64,000 nt of DNA from Aequorivita vladivostokensis (GTDB lineage Bacteria > Bacteroidota > Bacteroidia > Flavobacteriales > Flavobacteriaceae). A program made the position numbers and the translations under genes. The notes under the pieces are model-generated. The model had not been told where the DNA came from, ran no database searches, and worked only from the letters and a program-made list of their open reading frames with translations. How positions within the stretch are numbered: position 1 is the stretch's first letter; every line of letters begins with the position of its first letter. Where the stretch lies: NCBI RefSeq assembly GCF_000952855.1, contig NZ_JSVU01000002.1:405670-469669 (forward strand), in the 5' to 3' direction. Of the stretch, positions 53,989 through 64,000 are shown in pieces.

Positions 53989-55710
53989 ATGCAATTCAAT
54001 TTTAAAAAAGAAATCCCTTTGATCTTGATAACCGTAATTCCGGCTATTTTTCTATGGTACGTTTGGAATTCCCTGCCCCCGGAAGTTCCCCTTCATTGGA
54101 ACATAAGCGGCGAAGTGGACCGTTACGGAAGCAAAAATGAACTTATCTGGTTAACCACTCTCGTCCCAATATTTTTGTACGTGCTGTTCTTGCTGGTTCC
54201 GCTTATTGACCCTAAGAAAAAAATAGCCGCGATGGGCGGTAAATTTTATACTATCCGGTTCTATTTGACGCTTTTCCTTTCGGTTCTTTTCACGTTTATA
54301 ATCTATTCGGTAAAAGAACAGACGTTGACCAATCCAAATTATCTTTTTATAATTATAGGTGTCTTTTATGTTGTTTTGGGCAATTACTTCAAAACCATCA
54401 AACCCAATTACTTTATTGGCATCCGAACCCCTTGGGCATTGGAGAACGAAACTATTTGGAAAAGCACGCACAGACTTGCCGGTAAATTATGGGTAGCAGG
54501 GGGATTGCTGATAATAATCACCTGCTTTCTCTTCAAACAGCATACTGCTCTTACCCTGTTTTTAATAATTACGGCCATAATTACCATAATTCCCGTGGCG
54601 CATTCCTATTTGCAATTCAAAAAAATAACTACAGTATTAATATTGCTTTTAACGTCCACAAGTTTTTTTGCCCAAGACAATCTCAACCGTCCACAGACCC
54701 CACAAGCTCCGTTTTCATATAATATAGAAGAAGTATCCTTTCAAAATATGCAGGACAGTATTACATTGAAGGGAACTTTTACCTACCCTAAAACCGGAGG
54801 GAATTTTACAACGGCAATCCTAATTTCAGGTAGCGGTCCCCAAAATAGAAACTCGGAAATTTTGGGACATAAATCTTTTTGGGTCCTGGCAGATTATCTC
54901 GCCAGCCACGGGATAGCAGTGCTTCGCTATGACGATAGAGGCGTTGGTGAATCTACGGGTGATTTTTCAAAAGCAACATCTGTAGATTTTGCTGAAGATG
55001 TGGTAGCGGCAATTACTTACTTGGAAGGCAGAAAAGAAATCGATCCGAAAAAAATAGGCCTGATTGGCCATAGCGAGGGTGGAGTCATTGCTCCAATGGT
55101 GGCTTCAGAAAATAAAAACGTAGCCTTTATTGTCTCCATGGCCGGTGTTATGATTCCCGGCAGTGAACTTTTGCTTCTTCAAAAGCAACTTCAACTGCGA
55201 TCCATGGGTTCTTCCGATTCGTTTATTTCAAAAGAAATTGAATTTGATAAGGGAATAATGAGCACGGTCACTACCTCCCCGGTTGATTCCTTAAAATACA
55301 ACCTGGAAAAATATACAAGTGACTTTTTTAAAGAACACCCAAATTTTCCCTCTGAACACGGAATGACAGAGGCGTATTACAAAACGTTGATAGTAGAATC
55401 CTATTCCAGCCCCTGGCTCAGTAATTTCATAAGATACGATCCCATAAACGCTCTTGAAAATGTTGACTGTCCCTTTTTGGCTTTAAATGGCGAAAAGGAT
55501 TTACAGGTTCCGGCCAAAGAAAATTTAGGGGTACTGTTGCGTATTTCTGAAGCCGATACTACCAAAAAAATTACCTTAAAATCCTATCCGGGGATAAACC
55601 ATTTGTTCCAAGAATGTGAAACGGGATCAGTGATGGAATATGCGCAAATTGAGCAAACGCTTTCGCCCCAAGTGCTCAAAGATATCACAGAATGGATAAA
55701 CAACCTCTGA
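53989..55710 (+). CDS. SdpI-like membrane protein fused to an alpha/beta hydrolase
   Basis: About 573 residues from ATG 53989; TTG 53959 would overlap the repressor gene. Residues 1-215 are DUF1648 (PPEVPLHWNISGEVDRYGS) plus SdpI (NYFIGIRTPWALENETIWKSTHR) with about six TM helices. Then KKITTVLILLLTSTSFFAQ reads exactly like the signal peptide of an independent protein, followed by a serine hydrolase with nucleophile motif GHSEGG and a terminal His in INHLFQE. The junction lies at a run of seven A (54619-54625); removing one A would give K-K-stop. So it is either a real fusion or two genes joined by an indel or error. Confidence 0.75.
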   Translation: MQFNFKKEIPLILITVIPAIFLWYVWNSLPPEVPLHWNISGEVDRYGSKNELIWLTTLVPIFLYVLFLLVPLIDPKKKIAAMGGKFYTIRFYLTLFLSVLFTFIIYSVKEQTLTNPNYLFIIIGVFYVVLGNYFKTIKPNYFIGIRTPWALENETIWKSTHRLAGKLWVAGGLLIIITCFLFKQHTALTLFLIITAIITIIPVAHSYLQFKKITTVLILLLTSTSFFAQDNLNRPQTPQAPFSYNIEEVSFQNMQDSITLKGTFTYPKTGGNFTTAILISGSGPQNRNSEILGHKSFWVLADYLASHGIAVLRYDDRGVGESTGDFSKATSVDFAEDVVAAITYLEGRKEIDPKKIGLIGHSEGGVIAPMVASENKNVAFIVSMAGVMIPGSELLLLQKQLQLRSMGSSDSFISKEIEFDKGIMSTVTTSPVDSLKYNLEKYTSDFFKEHPNFPSEHGMTEAYYKTLIVESYSSPWLSNFIRYDPINALENVDCPFLALNGEKDLQVPAKENLGVLLRISEADTTKKITLKSYPGINHLFQECETGSVMEYAQIEQTLSPQVLKDITEWINNL

Positions 55711-55744
55711 TTCATCCTATCATTGCCAACAATTAAAAATTTTT

Positions 55745-55775
55745 CTTGCGCAATCATATAAATTCATTACTTTTG
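55745..55775 (+). promoter_or_regulatory. Promoter of rplS
   Basis: CTTG (55745-55748), 19-nt spacer, TACTTTTG (55768-55775): a full match to the Bacteroidota pattern. The leader is about 65 nt before the ATG at 55847. Confidence 0.7.
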
Positions 55776-55846
55776 CACCCACTTAATCCAACCTCTGGCG
55801 AGAACCGCGAACGTTGTTTTAAATCAAACTTTATCAAATTAACAAA

Positions 55847-56197
55847 ATGGAAGAGTTAATTAAATTTGTACAAGACGAATTTGTTACAAAAAAAGAATTC
55901 CCTGAATTCGGAGCTGGTGATACTATTACAGTTTATTACGAAATCCGTGAAGGTGAAAAAACAAGAACCCAGTTCTTTAGAGGTGTTGTAATTCAAGTTA
56001 AGGGATCGGGAGTGACCAAAACTTTTACAATCCGCAAAATGAGCGGTACCATTGGTGTGGAACGTATTTTTCCACTTAATATGCCAGCCCTTCAAAAAAT
56101 TGAGATCAACAAAAAAGGAAGCGTGCGCAGAGCCCGTATCTACTACTTTAGAGGTCTTACCGGGAAGAAAGCCCGTATCAAAGAAAAACGTTCATAG
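55847..56197 (+). CDS. rplS: 50S ribosomal protein L19
   Basis: 116 residues, normal length, with FGAGDTITVYYEIREGEKTR, FTIRKMSGTIGVERIFP and RRARIYYFRGLTGKKARIKE. It stands alone with its own promoter and terminator. Confidence 0.97.
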   Translation: MEELIKFVQDEFVTKKEFPEFGAGDTITVYYEIREGEKTRTQFFRGVVIQVKGSGVTKTFTIRKMSGTIGVERIFPLNMPALQKIEINKKGSVRRARIYYFRGLTGKKARIKEKRS

Positions 56198-56222
56198 TTC
56201 ATTCTTTGTTGAAAACCTTCAG

Positions 56223-56250
56223 AGGCCCTGTTTTTACAGGGCTTTTTTTA
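56223..56250 (+). terminator. Terminator of rplS
   Basis: Stem GCCCTG / CAGGGC, 6-nt loop, T7. Confidence 0.85.
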
Positions 56251-56616
56251 TGAACATTTGTTGATAAGCCATGTTCGTAACCCGTGGATTTTTAATGTGT
56301 TACAAATTGTTGCATATCAAGATTTCCGTTCTATATTAGCAATATCAAAACGGCCTAACAGCCACATTGATAAAATAAAGTAACGTTCTTTTACACTATT
56401 TTTTTCCAAATTGCTGACGAAGCTAACGCTCTCACGACTGTTAGTTTCCAGATTTTGAAAAAATAAAAAGAAACACTTTACAAGCTTTTTTTGATTGTTT
56501 GAGATACTCACGATCTTTAGATTATTAGTATTGAGATCAGAAAAAGTTTTTGGGTCAGTTTTTTGAAAATGGCATCGACCTCACGGAAGATGCAAATTAC
56601 AAAACCTTGAACCCGT
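56251..56616. other. Non-coding stretch with a remnant reading frame
   Basis: No full gene. Bases 56535-56624 (+) read DQKKFLGQFFENGIDLTEDANYKTLNPCK in two overlapping parts before a TAA, which looks like the last 29 residues of a lost protein; in-frame stops lie just upstream. Elsewhere in the stretch I see only AT-rich sequence. Confidence 0.35.
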
Positions 56617-56699
56617 GTAAGTAAACCACAACCGCAAGTTTATAATAACCTTGCTTTGATCCCGATTCTGTCGGGATGGTTGGTAAAAGTTTACTTTAC
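56617..56699 (+). ncRNA. Candidate structured RNA upstream of icd
   Basis: Nested stems: P1 GTAAGTAAAC / GTTTACTTTAC (10 bp with one bulged U, 56617-56626 with 56689-56699); P2 CAACC / GGTTG (56629-56633 with 56678-56682); then two side hairpins, P3 GCAAG/CTTGC and P4 ATCCCGA/TCGGGAT, making a three-way junction. A strong terminator follows 5 nt later. No known family was recognised, and no promoter was found. It could be a small RNA, or the structured 3' end of a lost gene. Confidence 0.3.
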
Positions 56700-56703
56700 A
56701 AGG

Positions 56704-56745
56704 AGCCATATCAGCAGTATTTATACTATGATATGGCTTTTCTTG
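56704..56745 (+). terminator. Strong intrinsic terminator after the structured RNA
   Basis: Perfect 10-bp stem AGCCATATCA (56704-56713) / TGATATGGCT (56729-56738) with an inner AGTA/TACT stem, then a T-rich tail. There is no complete gene directly upstream for it to serve except the candidate RNA. Confidence 0.8.
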
Positions 56746-56767
56746 TTTTAGGTACTTTTCAGTCGAT

Positions 56768-59174
<2,407 letters not shown>

Positions 59175-59189
59175 AAATCAAACCGTTTT

Positions 59190-59222
59190 ATAGACCTTCA
59201 GCTTTGCTGGAGGTTTTTTTTA
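59190..59222 (+). terminator. Terminator of icd
   Basis: 8-bp stem CCTTCAGC / GCTGGAGG with one G-T pair, 3-nt loop and T8. The next gene starts 14 nt later, so it must be separately or partially read through. Confidence 0.8.
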
Positions 59223-59235
59223 CCCCATCCCAAAT

Positions 59236-61620
59236 ATGCAGCTGAAAAACATATTTACCTTTCTCATAATCTTCGGTCTTACTTATTTGGTGGATAGCAC
59301 GGGACTCTTCGCGCAGGAAAAATTCACACTTAGCGGTACCATTTCCGAAGAAGATACCGGGGAAACCCTTATTGGCGTAAACGTTATTGTTCCTTCCCTT
59401 CAAACGGGCACGGTTACAAACCAGTATGGTTATTACTCCATTACACTTCCGAAAGGCGAATATGAAATTGTGTACAGCAGCATCGGTTTTGCGCCTCAAA
59501 AAGTACGGATTTCCCTTTCCGGAAATGTTAAAAAAGATTTGTCCTTAACAACGGATACCGAAAGTCTTGACGAGGTTGTAATTGAAGCAAATAACGAAAG
59601 ATTGAACATTCGCAGCTCGCAGATGAGCACCAATACCCTTTCCACGACCACCATTAAAAAAATTCCTGTGGTTTTGGGCGAAGTTGACGTTATCAAAGCG
59701 ATAACGTTGCTTCCCGGAGTTACGAGTGCGGGCGAGGGCGCCAGCGGTTTCAACGTTCGCGGCGGGGCGGCAGACCAAAATTTGATTCTTTTGGATGAAG
59801 CCACGCTTTATAATTCTTCGCATTTGTTCGGGTTCTTTTCGGTTTTTAATCCCGATGCCATTAAGGACTTGACGCTTTACAAAGGAGGCATTCCCGCACG
59901 TTACGGCGGACGCATTTCCTCGGTTTTGGATATTTATCAAAAAGATGGCAACAAGCGGGAATATCACGCCAGCGGAGGCATTGGTTTGGTTGCCAGCCGA
60001 TTGCTCTTGGAAGGGCCAATAAAGAAAGACCAAGCCTCGTTTTTGATTGGGGGAAGAAGCAGCTATGCCCACCTGTTCCTACCTTTGTTTGACAATGACA
60101 ACATTGCCTATTTTTATGATTTGAACGCCAAACTTAGTTACAATCTCAACGATAACAACCGCCTTTATTTGTCCGGTTACTTCGGAAGGGATGTTTTTGA
60201 AATATCGGACAGTTTTGCGAATAGCTTCGGAAATACAACATTGAACCTTCGCTGGAACCATCTTTTTTCAGATAAACTGTTTTCGAACCTATCTCTGATA
60301 TATTCAGATTATTATTACGGTTTGGAACTGAAATTTGTAGAGTTTGATTTTGACAGCGGCATCCGGAATTTCAATTTGAAATACGATTTCACCCACTACA
60401 TTTCAAACAATATAGATTTGCGCTATGGCATCAACAGCATTTATTACAAATTCAATCCGGGCGATGTAACGCCAACTACGGAAGATTCGGGGATAAATCC
60501 TTTTAAACTTACCGATAAGTACGCTTGGGAAAACGCAGCTTATGTTGATGCCGAAATAGATATTTCAGATAACATTTCGGTACAGGCCGGACTTCGTCTG
60601 TCCACTTTTAACCGTTTGGGACAGGATGAACTATTTCTCTATGAAAATGATAATCCTATAATTTATAATGAAAGCTTGGATATTTATCAGAAAGCGACCC
60701 CAATCGATACCGTTTCTTTCAGCAGAAGCGAGACCATAAAATCGTTCGCCAATCTGGAGCCGCGTTTTGCCATTTCCTATTTGCTGAATGACGACTCCTC
60801 CATCAAAGCCAGCTACAACCGAATGGCGCAGTACATTCACTTAATCAGTAACACCACTTCGCCTACGCCATTTGACATTTATGCGCCCAGCGGAAAATAC
60901 ATTGAGCCACAATTGGCAGACCAAGTGGCATTTGGGTATTTCAGAAATTTCAAAAATTATTCCCTCGAAGTGGAAACCTTTTACAAAGAAGTTAAAAACC
61001 GACTGGATTACGTAGATGATGCAGATTTAATTGCCAACAATGCAGTGGAACAAATTCTCTTAAACGGGGAGGCAAGAGCCTACGGGCTTGAGCTGCTTTT
61101 CAAAAAAACAACGGGCAAATTACAGGGCTGGCTTGCCTATACCCTTTCAAAAAGTGAGCAACGAACACCCGGAAGAACGCCTGCCGAAAGTGGAATCAAC
61201 AATGGCGAATGGTACAACTCGCCTTCGGACAAAACGCACGATATTTCAGTAACGGGCCAATACGAGCTTTCAAAAAAATGGTCCTTTGGCGCCAATTTTA
61301 TATTTCAAACTGGCATACCCACAACTTATCCCGAAGGGCAGTATCAGTACAATGGCGTGATCGTGCCGGTTTACGAAGCACGGAACAGCAGCCGACTTTC
61401 CTCCTTTAACCGATTGGATTTTTCTGCCACTTGGACGCCGAAACCCGAAAGTACGAAACGATGGAAAGGCGAATGGGTTTTTAGTATCTATAACGTTTAC
61501 AACCGTAAAAATGCGGCTTCCATTAGCTTCAGGGAAAATACGGACATTCGGCAGACTGAAGCAGTGCGGTTGTCAATATTTGGGATAATCCCTTCGGTAA
61601 CTTACAATTTTAAATTTTAA
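59236..61620 (+). CDS. TonB-dependent outer membrane receptor with carboxypeptidase-regulatory-like domain
   Basis: 794 residues. Signal peptide (FTFLIIFGLTYLVDSTGLFAQ), an N-terminal beta-sandwich (LSGTISEEDTGETLIGVNV), a plug (VLGEVDVIKAITLLPGVTSAGEGASGFNVRGGAADQN) and a 22-strand-type barrel ending ...TYNFKF. Paired with the DUF4249 lipoprotein 4 bp downstream, which suggests a transport unit. The ligand is unknown; unlike SusC proteins it is short (under 800 residues). Confidence 0.92.
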   Translation: MQLKNIFTFLIIFGLTYLVDSTGLFAQEKFTLSGTISEEDTGETLIGVNVIVPSLQTGTVTNQYGYYSITLPKGEYEIVYSSIGFAPQKVRISLSGNVKKDLSLTTDTESLDEVVIEANNERLNIRSSQMSTNTLSTTTIKKIPVVLGEVDVIKAITLLPGVTSAGEGASGFNVRGGAADQNLILLDEATLYNSSHLFGFFSVFNPDAIKDLTLYKGGIPARYGGRISSVLDIYQKDGNKREYHASGGIGLVASRLLLEGPIKKDQASFLIGGRSSYAHLFLPLFDNDNIAYFYDLNAKLSYNLNDNNRLYLSGYFGRDVFEISDSFANSFGNTTLNLRWNHLFSDKLFSNLSLIYSDYYYGLELKFVEFDFDSGIRNFNLKYDFTHYISNNIDLRYGINSIYYKFNPGDVTPTTEDSGINPFKLTDKYAWENAAYVDAEIDISDNISVQAGLRLSTFNRLGQDELFLYENDNPIIYNESLDIYQKATPIDTVSFSRSETIKSFANLEPRFAISYLLNDDSSIKASYNRMAQYIHLISNTTSPTPFDIYAPSGKYIEPQLADQVAFGYFRNFKNYSLEVETFYKEVKNRLDYVDDADLIANNAVEQILLNGEARAYGLELLFKKTTGKLQGWLAYTLSKSEQRTPGRTPAESGINNGEWYNSPSDKTHDISVTGQYELSKKWSFGANFIFQTGIPTTYPEGQYQYNGVIVPVYEARNSSRLSSFNRLDFSATWTPKPESTKRWKGEWVFSIYNVYNRKNAASISFRENTDIRQTEAVRLSIFGIIPSVTYNFKF

Positions 61621-61624
61621 ACGT

Positions 61625-62425
61625 ATGAAGAAGTTATTTTTATTGGTGATTTTCTTCGGAATTTTTTCTTCCTGTGAAGATGTCATAGATGTGGAACTCA
61701 ACGACGCGCCGCCGCGGCTGGTAGTAGAGGCCAACCTGAACCGTTGGCAAAATGGTAACGCCAGTTCAGCAGTTAGGTTGACCACCACGGCTCCGTTTTT
61801 TGATAACAACGTGCCGTTTGTTACTGATGCCGAAATAACCATTACCGATGAAAACGGCGAGGTTTATCCGTTCATTTATACCCAAAATGGCGTTTACAGA
61901 GCCGATTTGACACCGCGGTTAAACACAGAATACACATTGCGGATAATTTACCAAAATGAAACCTATACGGCTACCGAAACCCTTTATACAGTTGCGCCAT
62001 TGGAATTTGTTGAGCAAAGGGATGATGGTGGCTTTACGGGAGAGGATATTGAATTGAAAGCATTTTTTACGGATCCGCCGGGCCAGCGAAATTTCTACTT
62101 GTTTGAGGGACTGTCAGAAAGAGGAGATGTGCTCGATGTTTACAATGATGAATTTTTTGACGGAAACACTATTTTTGGATATTATTTAGTGGAAGACTTG
62201 GCGCCGGGAGACGAGGTGCAATTCAACATTTACGGCGTTAGTGAAGCATATTACAATTTTATGTTTATTCTTTTGCAGCAAACCAGCGACCAAGGCGGAG
62301 GTCCGTTTGAAACGCAGCCCGCAACGGTCCGTGGAAATATTGTAAATGAAACGAGCCCGGATAATTTCCCGTTGGGATATTTTAGGGTTTCAGAAGTTTC
62401 AACACTTCATTATACGGTGCAATAA
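61625..62425 (+). CDS. DUF4249 lipoprotein
   Basis: 266 residues. Lipoprotein signal (LFLLVIFFGIFSSCEDV, Cys about 17) and the family start EDVIDVELNDAPPRLVVEA. DUF4249 proteins accompany this kind of TonB receptor in Bacteroidota and may act as the surface partner. Starts 4 bp after the receptor. Confidence 0.88.
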   Translation: MKKLFLLVIFFGIFSSCEDVIDVELNDAPPRLVVEANLNRWQNGNASSAVRLTTTAPFFDNNVPFVTDAEITITDENGEVYPFIYTQNGVYRADLTPRLNTEYTLRIIYQNETYTATETLYTVAPLEFVEQRDDGGFTGEDIELKAFFTDPPGQRNFYLFEGLSERGDVLDVYNDEFFDGNTIFGYYLVEDLAPGDEVQFNIYGVSEAYYNFMFILLQQTSDQGGGPFETQPATVRGNIVNETSPDNFPLGYFRVSEVSTLHYTVQ

Positions 62426-62510
62426 AATATCATAACTTAGCGTACAGGCGGAAGAATGTGCGTCTCAATAACGTAAAGGCGCAGAGCCGTGCGTCTCCAT
62501 AATAAAAAAG

Positions 62511-63320
62511 ATGACTTTTAAAAAAACAACAGAAGCCGATTCCAACTACAATCATTTGGAAAAAATGAGCGTTTCCGAATTACTTCAAAACATCAACAAA
62601 GAAGACAAGACCGTTGCATTTTCTGTTGAAAAAGCACTGCCTCAGATTGAAAAACTTACCGAAAAAGTAGTTGAAAAATTAAAGGCCGGCGGGAGATTGT
62701 TTTACATCGGCGCAGGCACCAGCGGCCGCTTGGGAATTGTTGATGCCAGTGAATGTCCGCCAACTTTCGGCGTACCGCACGATTTGGTTATCGGTTTGAT
62801 AGCCGGCGGCGATTCCGCAATCCGAAAAGCCGTAGAATTCGCTGAAGATTCCGAAAACCAGGGTTGGGAAGATCTTCAAAAGGAAAATATTTCAGAAAAA
62901 GATATTGTAATTGGTATTGCGGCTTCCGGTACTACGCCCTACGTAATTGGCGCGTTGAAGAAATGCAATGAGAAAAACATTCCAACGGGCTGTATTACTT
63001 GTAATGAAGACAGTCCATTGGCAAATACCGCAGTATTTCCAGTGGTTGTAACCGTTGGACCCGAGTTTGTTACCGGAAGCTCCCGAATGAAGGCGGGGAC
63101 CGCACAAAAATTAGTCCTCAATATGATTTCAACTACTGCGATGGTTCAATTGGGAAGGGTTAAAGGAAACAAAATGGTGGACATGCAATTGAGCAACAAC
63201 AAGCTCGTGGACCGTGGCGTACGGATGATTATGGAAGAATTAAAGGTTTCTGAGGGAGAGGCACAGGCCTTATTGAAAAAATACAAATCCGTTCGAAACG
63301 CCATCACTCGCAACACATAA
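62511..63320 (+). CDS. murQ: N-acetylmuramic acid 6-phosphate etherase
   Basis: Splits the lactyl ether of MurNAc-6-phosphate to GlcNAc-6-phosphate in peptidoglycan recycling. 269 residues with a SIS fold: RLFYIGAGTSGRLGIVDASECPPTFG-type segment, IVIGIAASGTTPYVIGAL and TGSSRMKAGTAQKLVLN. Shorter than the E. coli enzyme (298) because the C-terminal helices are reduced. The stop codon lies inside the first unit of the heptamer array that follows. Confidence 0.94.
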   Translation: MTFKKTTEADSNYNHLEKMSVSELLQNINKEDKTVAFSVEKALPQIEKLTEKVVEKLKAGGRLFYIGAGTSGRLGIVDASECPPTFGVPHDLVIGLIAGGDSAIRKAVEFAEDSENQGWEDLQKENISEKDIVIGIAASGTTPYVIGALKKCNEKNIPTGCITCNEDSPLANTAVFPVVVTVGPEFVTGSSRMKAGTAQKLVLNMISTTAMVQLGRVKGNKMVDMQLSNNKLVDRGVRMIMEELKVSEGEAQALLKKYKSVRNAITRNT

Positions 63321-63367
63321 CACATAACCCTTAACCCTTAACGCTTAACGCTTAACACTTAACACAT
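63312..63367 (+). repeat. Heptamer array (AACnCTT-like, 8 units) between murQ and DUF6095
   Basis: Units AACACAT, AACACAT, AACCCTT, AACCCTT, AACGCTT, AACGCTT, AACACTT, AACACAT. The first supplies the last codons and part of the stop of murQ; the last ends 5 nt before the next ATG. Confidence 0.9.
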
Positions 63368-63372
63368 AAAAA

Positions 63373-63597
63373 ATGGGTAAAGAGCACACAGATTTCGACT
63401 TATTAAAAAAAGGTTTAAAATTCTTGGCCTTTGCCTTGCCGTTACTTTTTTTGAGCCCTTATTTACTTACATTATCCTTTTTGAACAAAGAAACATTTAT
63501 GTTTTTCGTGTTTCTTTTCTTTGGAATAATTGCCGGTGCAGGCGCTATTTATCTTTGTTTTAAAGGGATAAATACCATTCTAAAGTCGATTTTCTAA
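63373..63597 (+). CDS. DUF6095 small membrane protein
   Basis: 74 residues, two transmembrane helices (FLAFALPLLFLSPYLLTLSF and MFFVFLFFGIIAGAGAIYLCF) after a short charged N-terminus (KEHTDFDLLKKGLK). Flavobacterial family of unknown function that is often next to murQ. Confidence 0.8.
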   Translation: MGKEHTDFDLLKKGLKFLAFALPLLFLSPYLLTLSFLNKETFMFFVFLFFGIIAGAGAIYLCFKGINTILKSIF

Positions 63598-63663
63598 TCT
63601 ATATTTTCTGAAAATAGCATTTTACCAAATTCGGGTATAAGAATCCAATTCCTTCATTTTCTT

Positions 63664-63697
63664 CAAAAAAAACCTCCACCAAATAAATGGTGAAGGT
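63664..63697 (-). terminator. Second terminator of the rRNA operon
   Basis: Stem ACCTCCACCA (63672-63681) / TGGTGAAGGT (63688-63697), one mismatch, 6-nt loop, T8 on the minus strand. It backs up the first terminator at 63752. Confidence 0.65.
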
Positions 63698-63751
63698 CTT
63701 AAAGGCGTCTTTAGAGGTAAAAACGGCAGTGGGAGAGAATTCAATCTATCC

Positions 63752-63786
63752 CAAAAAAAAAGACCCGATCGCAAGATCGGGTCTTT
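63752..63786 (-). terminator. Terminator of the 5S rRNA / rRNA operon
   Basis: Perfect 11-bp stem AAGACCCGATC / GATCGGGTCTT with a GCAA loop and a T9 tract on the minus strand. Confidence 0.92.
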
Positions 63787-63790
63787 AAAG

Positions 63791-63899
63791 GAAGGCGGCG
63801 ACCTACTCTCCCACAGGATTGCAGTACCATCGGCGCAAACGGGCTTAACTTCTCTGTTCGGAATGGTAAGAGGTGAGCCCCGTCGCTATAACCACCTTA
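63791..63899 (-). rRNA. rrf: 5S ribosomal RNA
   Basis: The minus strand reads GGTGGTTATAGCGACGGGGC ... CATTCCGAACAGAGAAGTTA ... GATGGTACTGCAATC ... GGGAGAGTAGGTCGCCGCC, the conserved 5S pattern, about 108 nt. The terminal AAGGTGG pairs with CCGCCTT to close the molecule. Ends are approximate by a few bases. The 23S gene must lie right of the window. Confidence 0.95.
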
Positions 63900-64000
63900 A
63901 TTTTTCAATTCCCGCGAAGGCGGGAATCTCTGTTGAGTATCCGTAGCCTAAGCTGGGAAAAGATCCCCGCACCCGCGGGGATTAATATCGTGACATAAGG
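63900..64000 (-). other. 23S-5S spacer
   Basis: Contains two GC-rich hairpins (TTCCCGC...GCGGGAA near 63909-63929, and ATCCCCGC...GCGGGGAT near 63963-63983). No mature 23S sequence was recognised up to the edge. Probable rRNA processing stems. Confidence 0.5.

Overview
The window reads as a chromosome segment of a marine-type Flavobacteriaceae bacterium (phylum Bacteroidota; genus not determined, Aequorivita-like at a guess). The signs are type IX secretion C-terminal sorting tails, PorD, RprX/RprY-like two-component proteins, a 482-residue GAPDH, monomeric NADP-isocitrate dehydrogenase, DUF4249/TonB receptor pairs, almost no Shine-Dalgarno sequences, and several promoters of the Bacteroidota type (-33 TTG, about 19-20 nt, -7 TAnnTTTG).

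Layout. 1-5.2 kb (+): end of a DUF1015 gene, yggS, an exonuclease/GIY-YIG fusion, a Kv-type channel and miaA. 5.2-10.1 kb (-): two-component pair, coaE, YbbR-like protein, glycosyltransferase. 10.2-17.1 kb (-): two large T9SS cargo proteins sharing a near-identical C-terminal module. 17.7-29.2 kb (-): fabI, recN, porD, coaBC, rpoZ-like gene, bamD, dapA, DUF6913, ligA, LOG-family gene, prmC. 29.5-37.4 kb: GNAT, ribD, EamA, YigZ, thioesterase, dnaA, LMW phosphatase, PQQ-type dehydrogenase, RsmI-like methyltransferase. 37.4-41.5 kb (-): two related lysozyme-like proteins, mltG, GNAT, dapF. 41.7-44.8 kb (+): DegP protease and gap. 44.8-47.5 kb: an accessory island bounded on the right by a second, decayed copy of the gap 3' end. 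47.5-51.0 kb: LRR-type lipoprotein, DUF748 protein, trmD. 51.1-55.7 kb: accessory cargo between trmD and rplS (PIN toxin-antitoxin, DUF885 peptidase, ArsR-like repressor with SdpI/hydrolase fusion). 55.8-63.6 kb: rplS, icd, TonB receptor plus DUF4249, murQ, DUF6095. 63.7-64 kb (-): 5S rRNA at the distal end of an rRNA operon.

Most genes are housekeeping: CoA synthesis (coaE, coaBC), lysine/peptidoglycan (dapA, dapF, mltG, murQ), translation (prmC, miaA, trmD, rplS), replication and repair (dnaA, ligA, recN), envelope and secretion (bamD, porD, degP).

Three things stand out. (1) Short-period degenerate tandem repeats (7, 8 or 9 bp) fill many intergenic gaps, often ending 1-15 nt before a start codon (exonuclease gene, yggS, coaBC, fabI, dapA, LOG, prmC, LMW phosphatase, DUF6095). 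(2) In the gap island, a 14-unit array with 21-bp period (46432-46725) occupies the whole space upstream of a small HTH-like gene. (3) A multi-stem RNA-like structure followed by a strong terminator lies between rplS and icd. These are my best candidates for undescribed biology.
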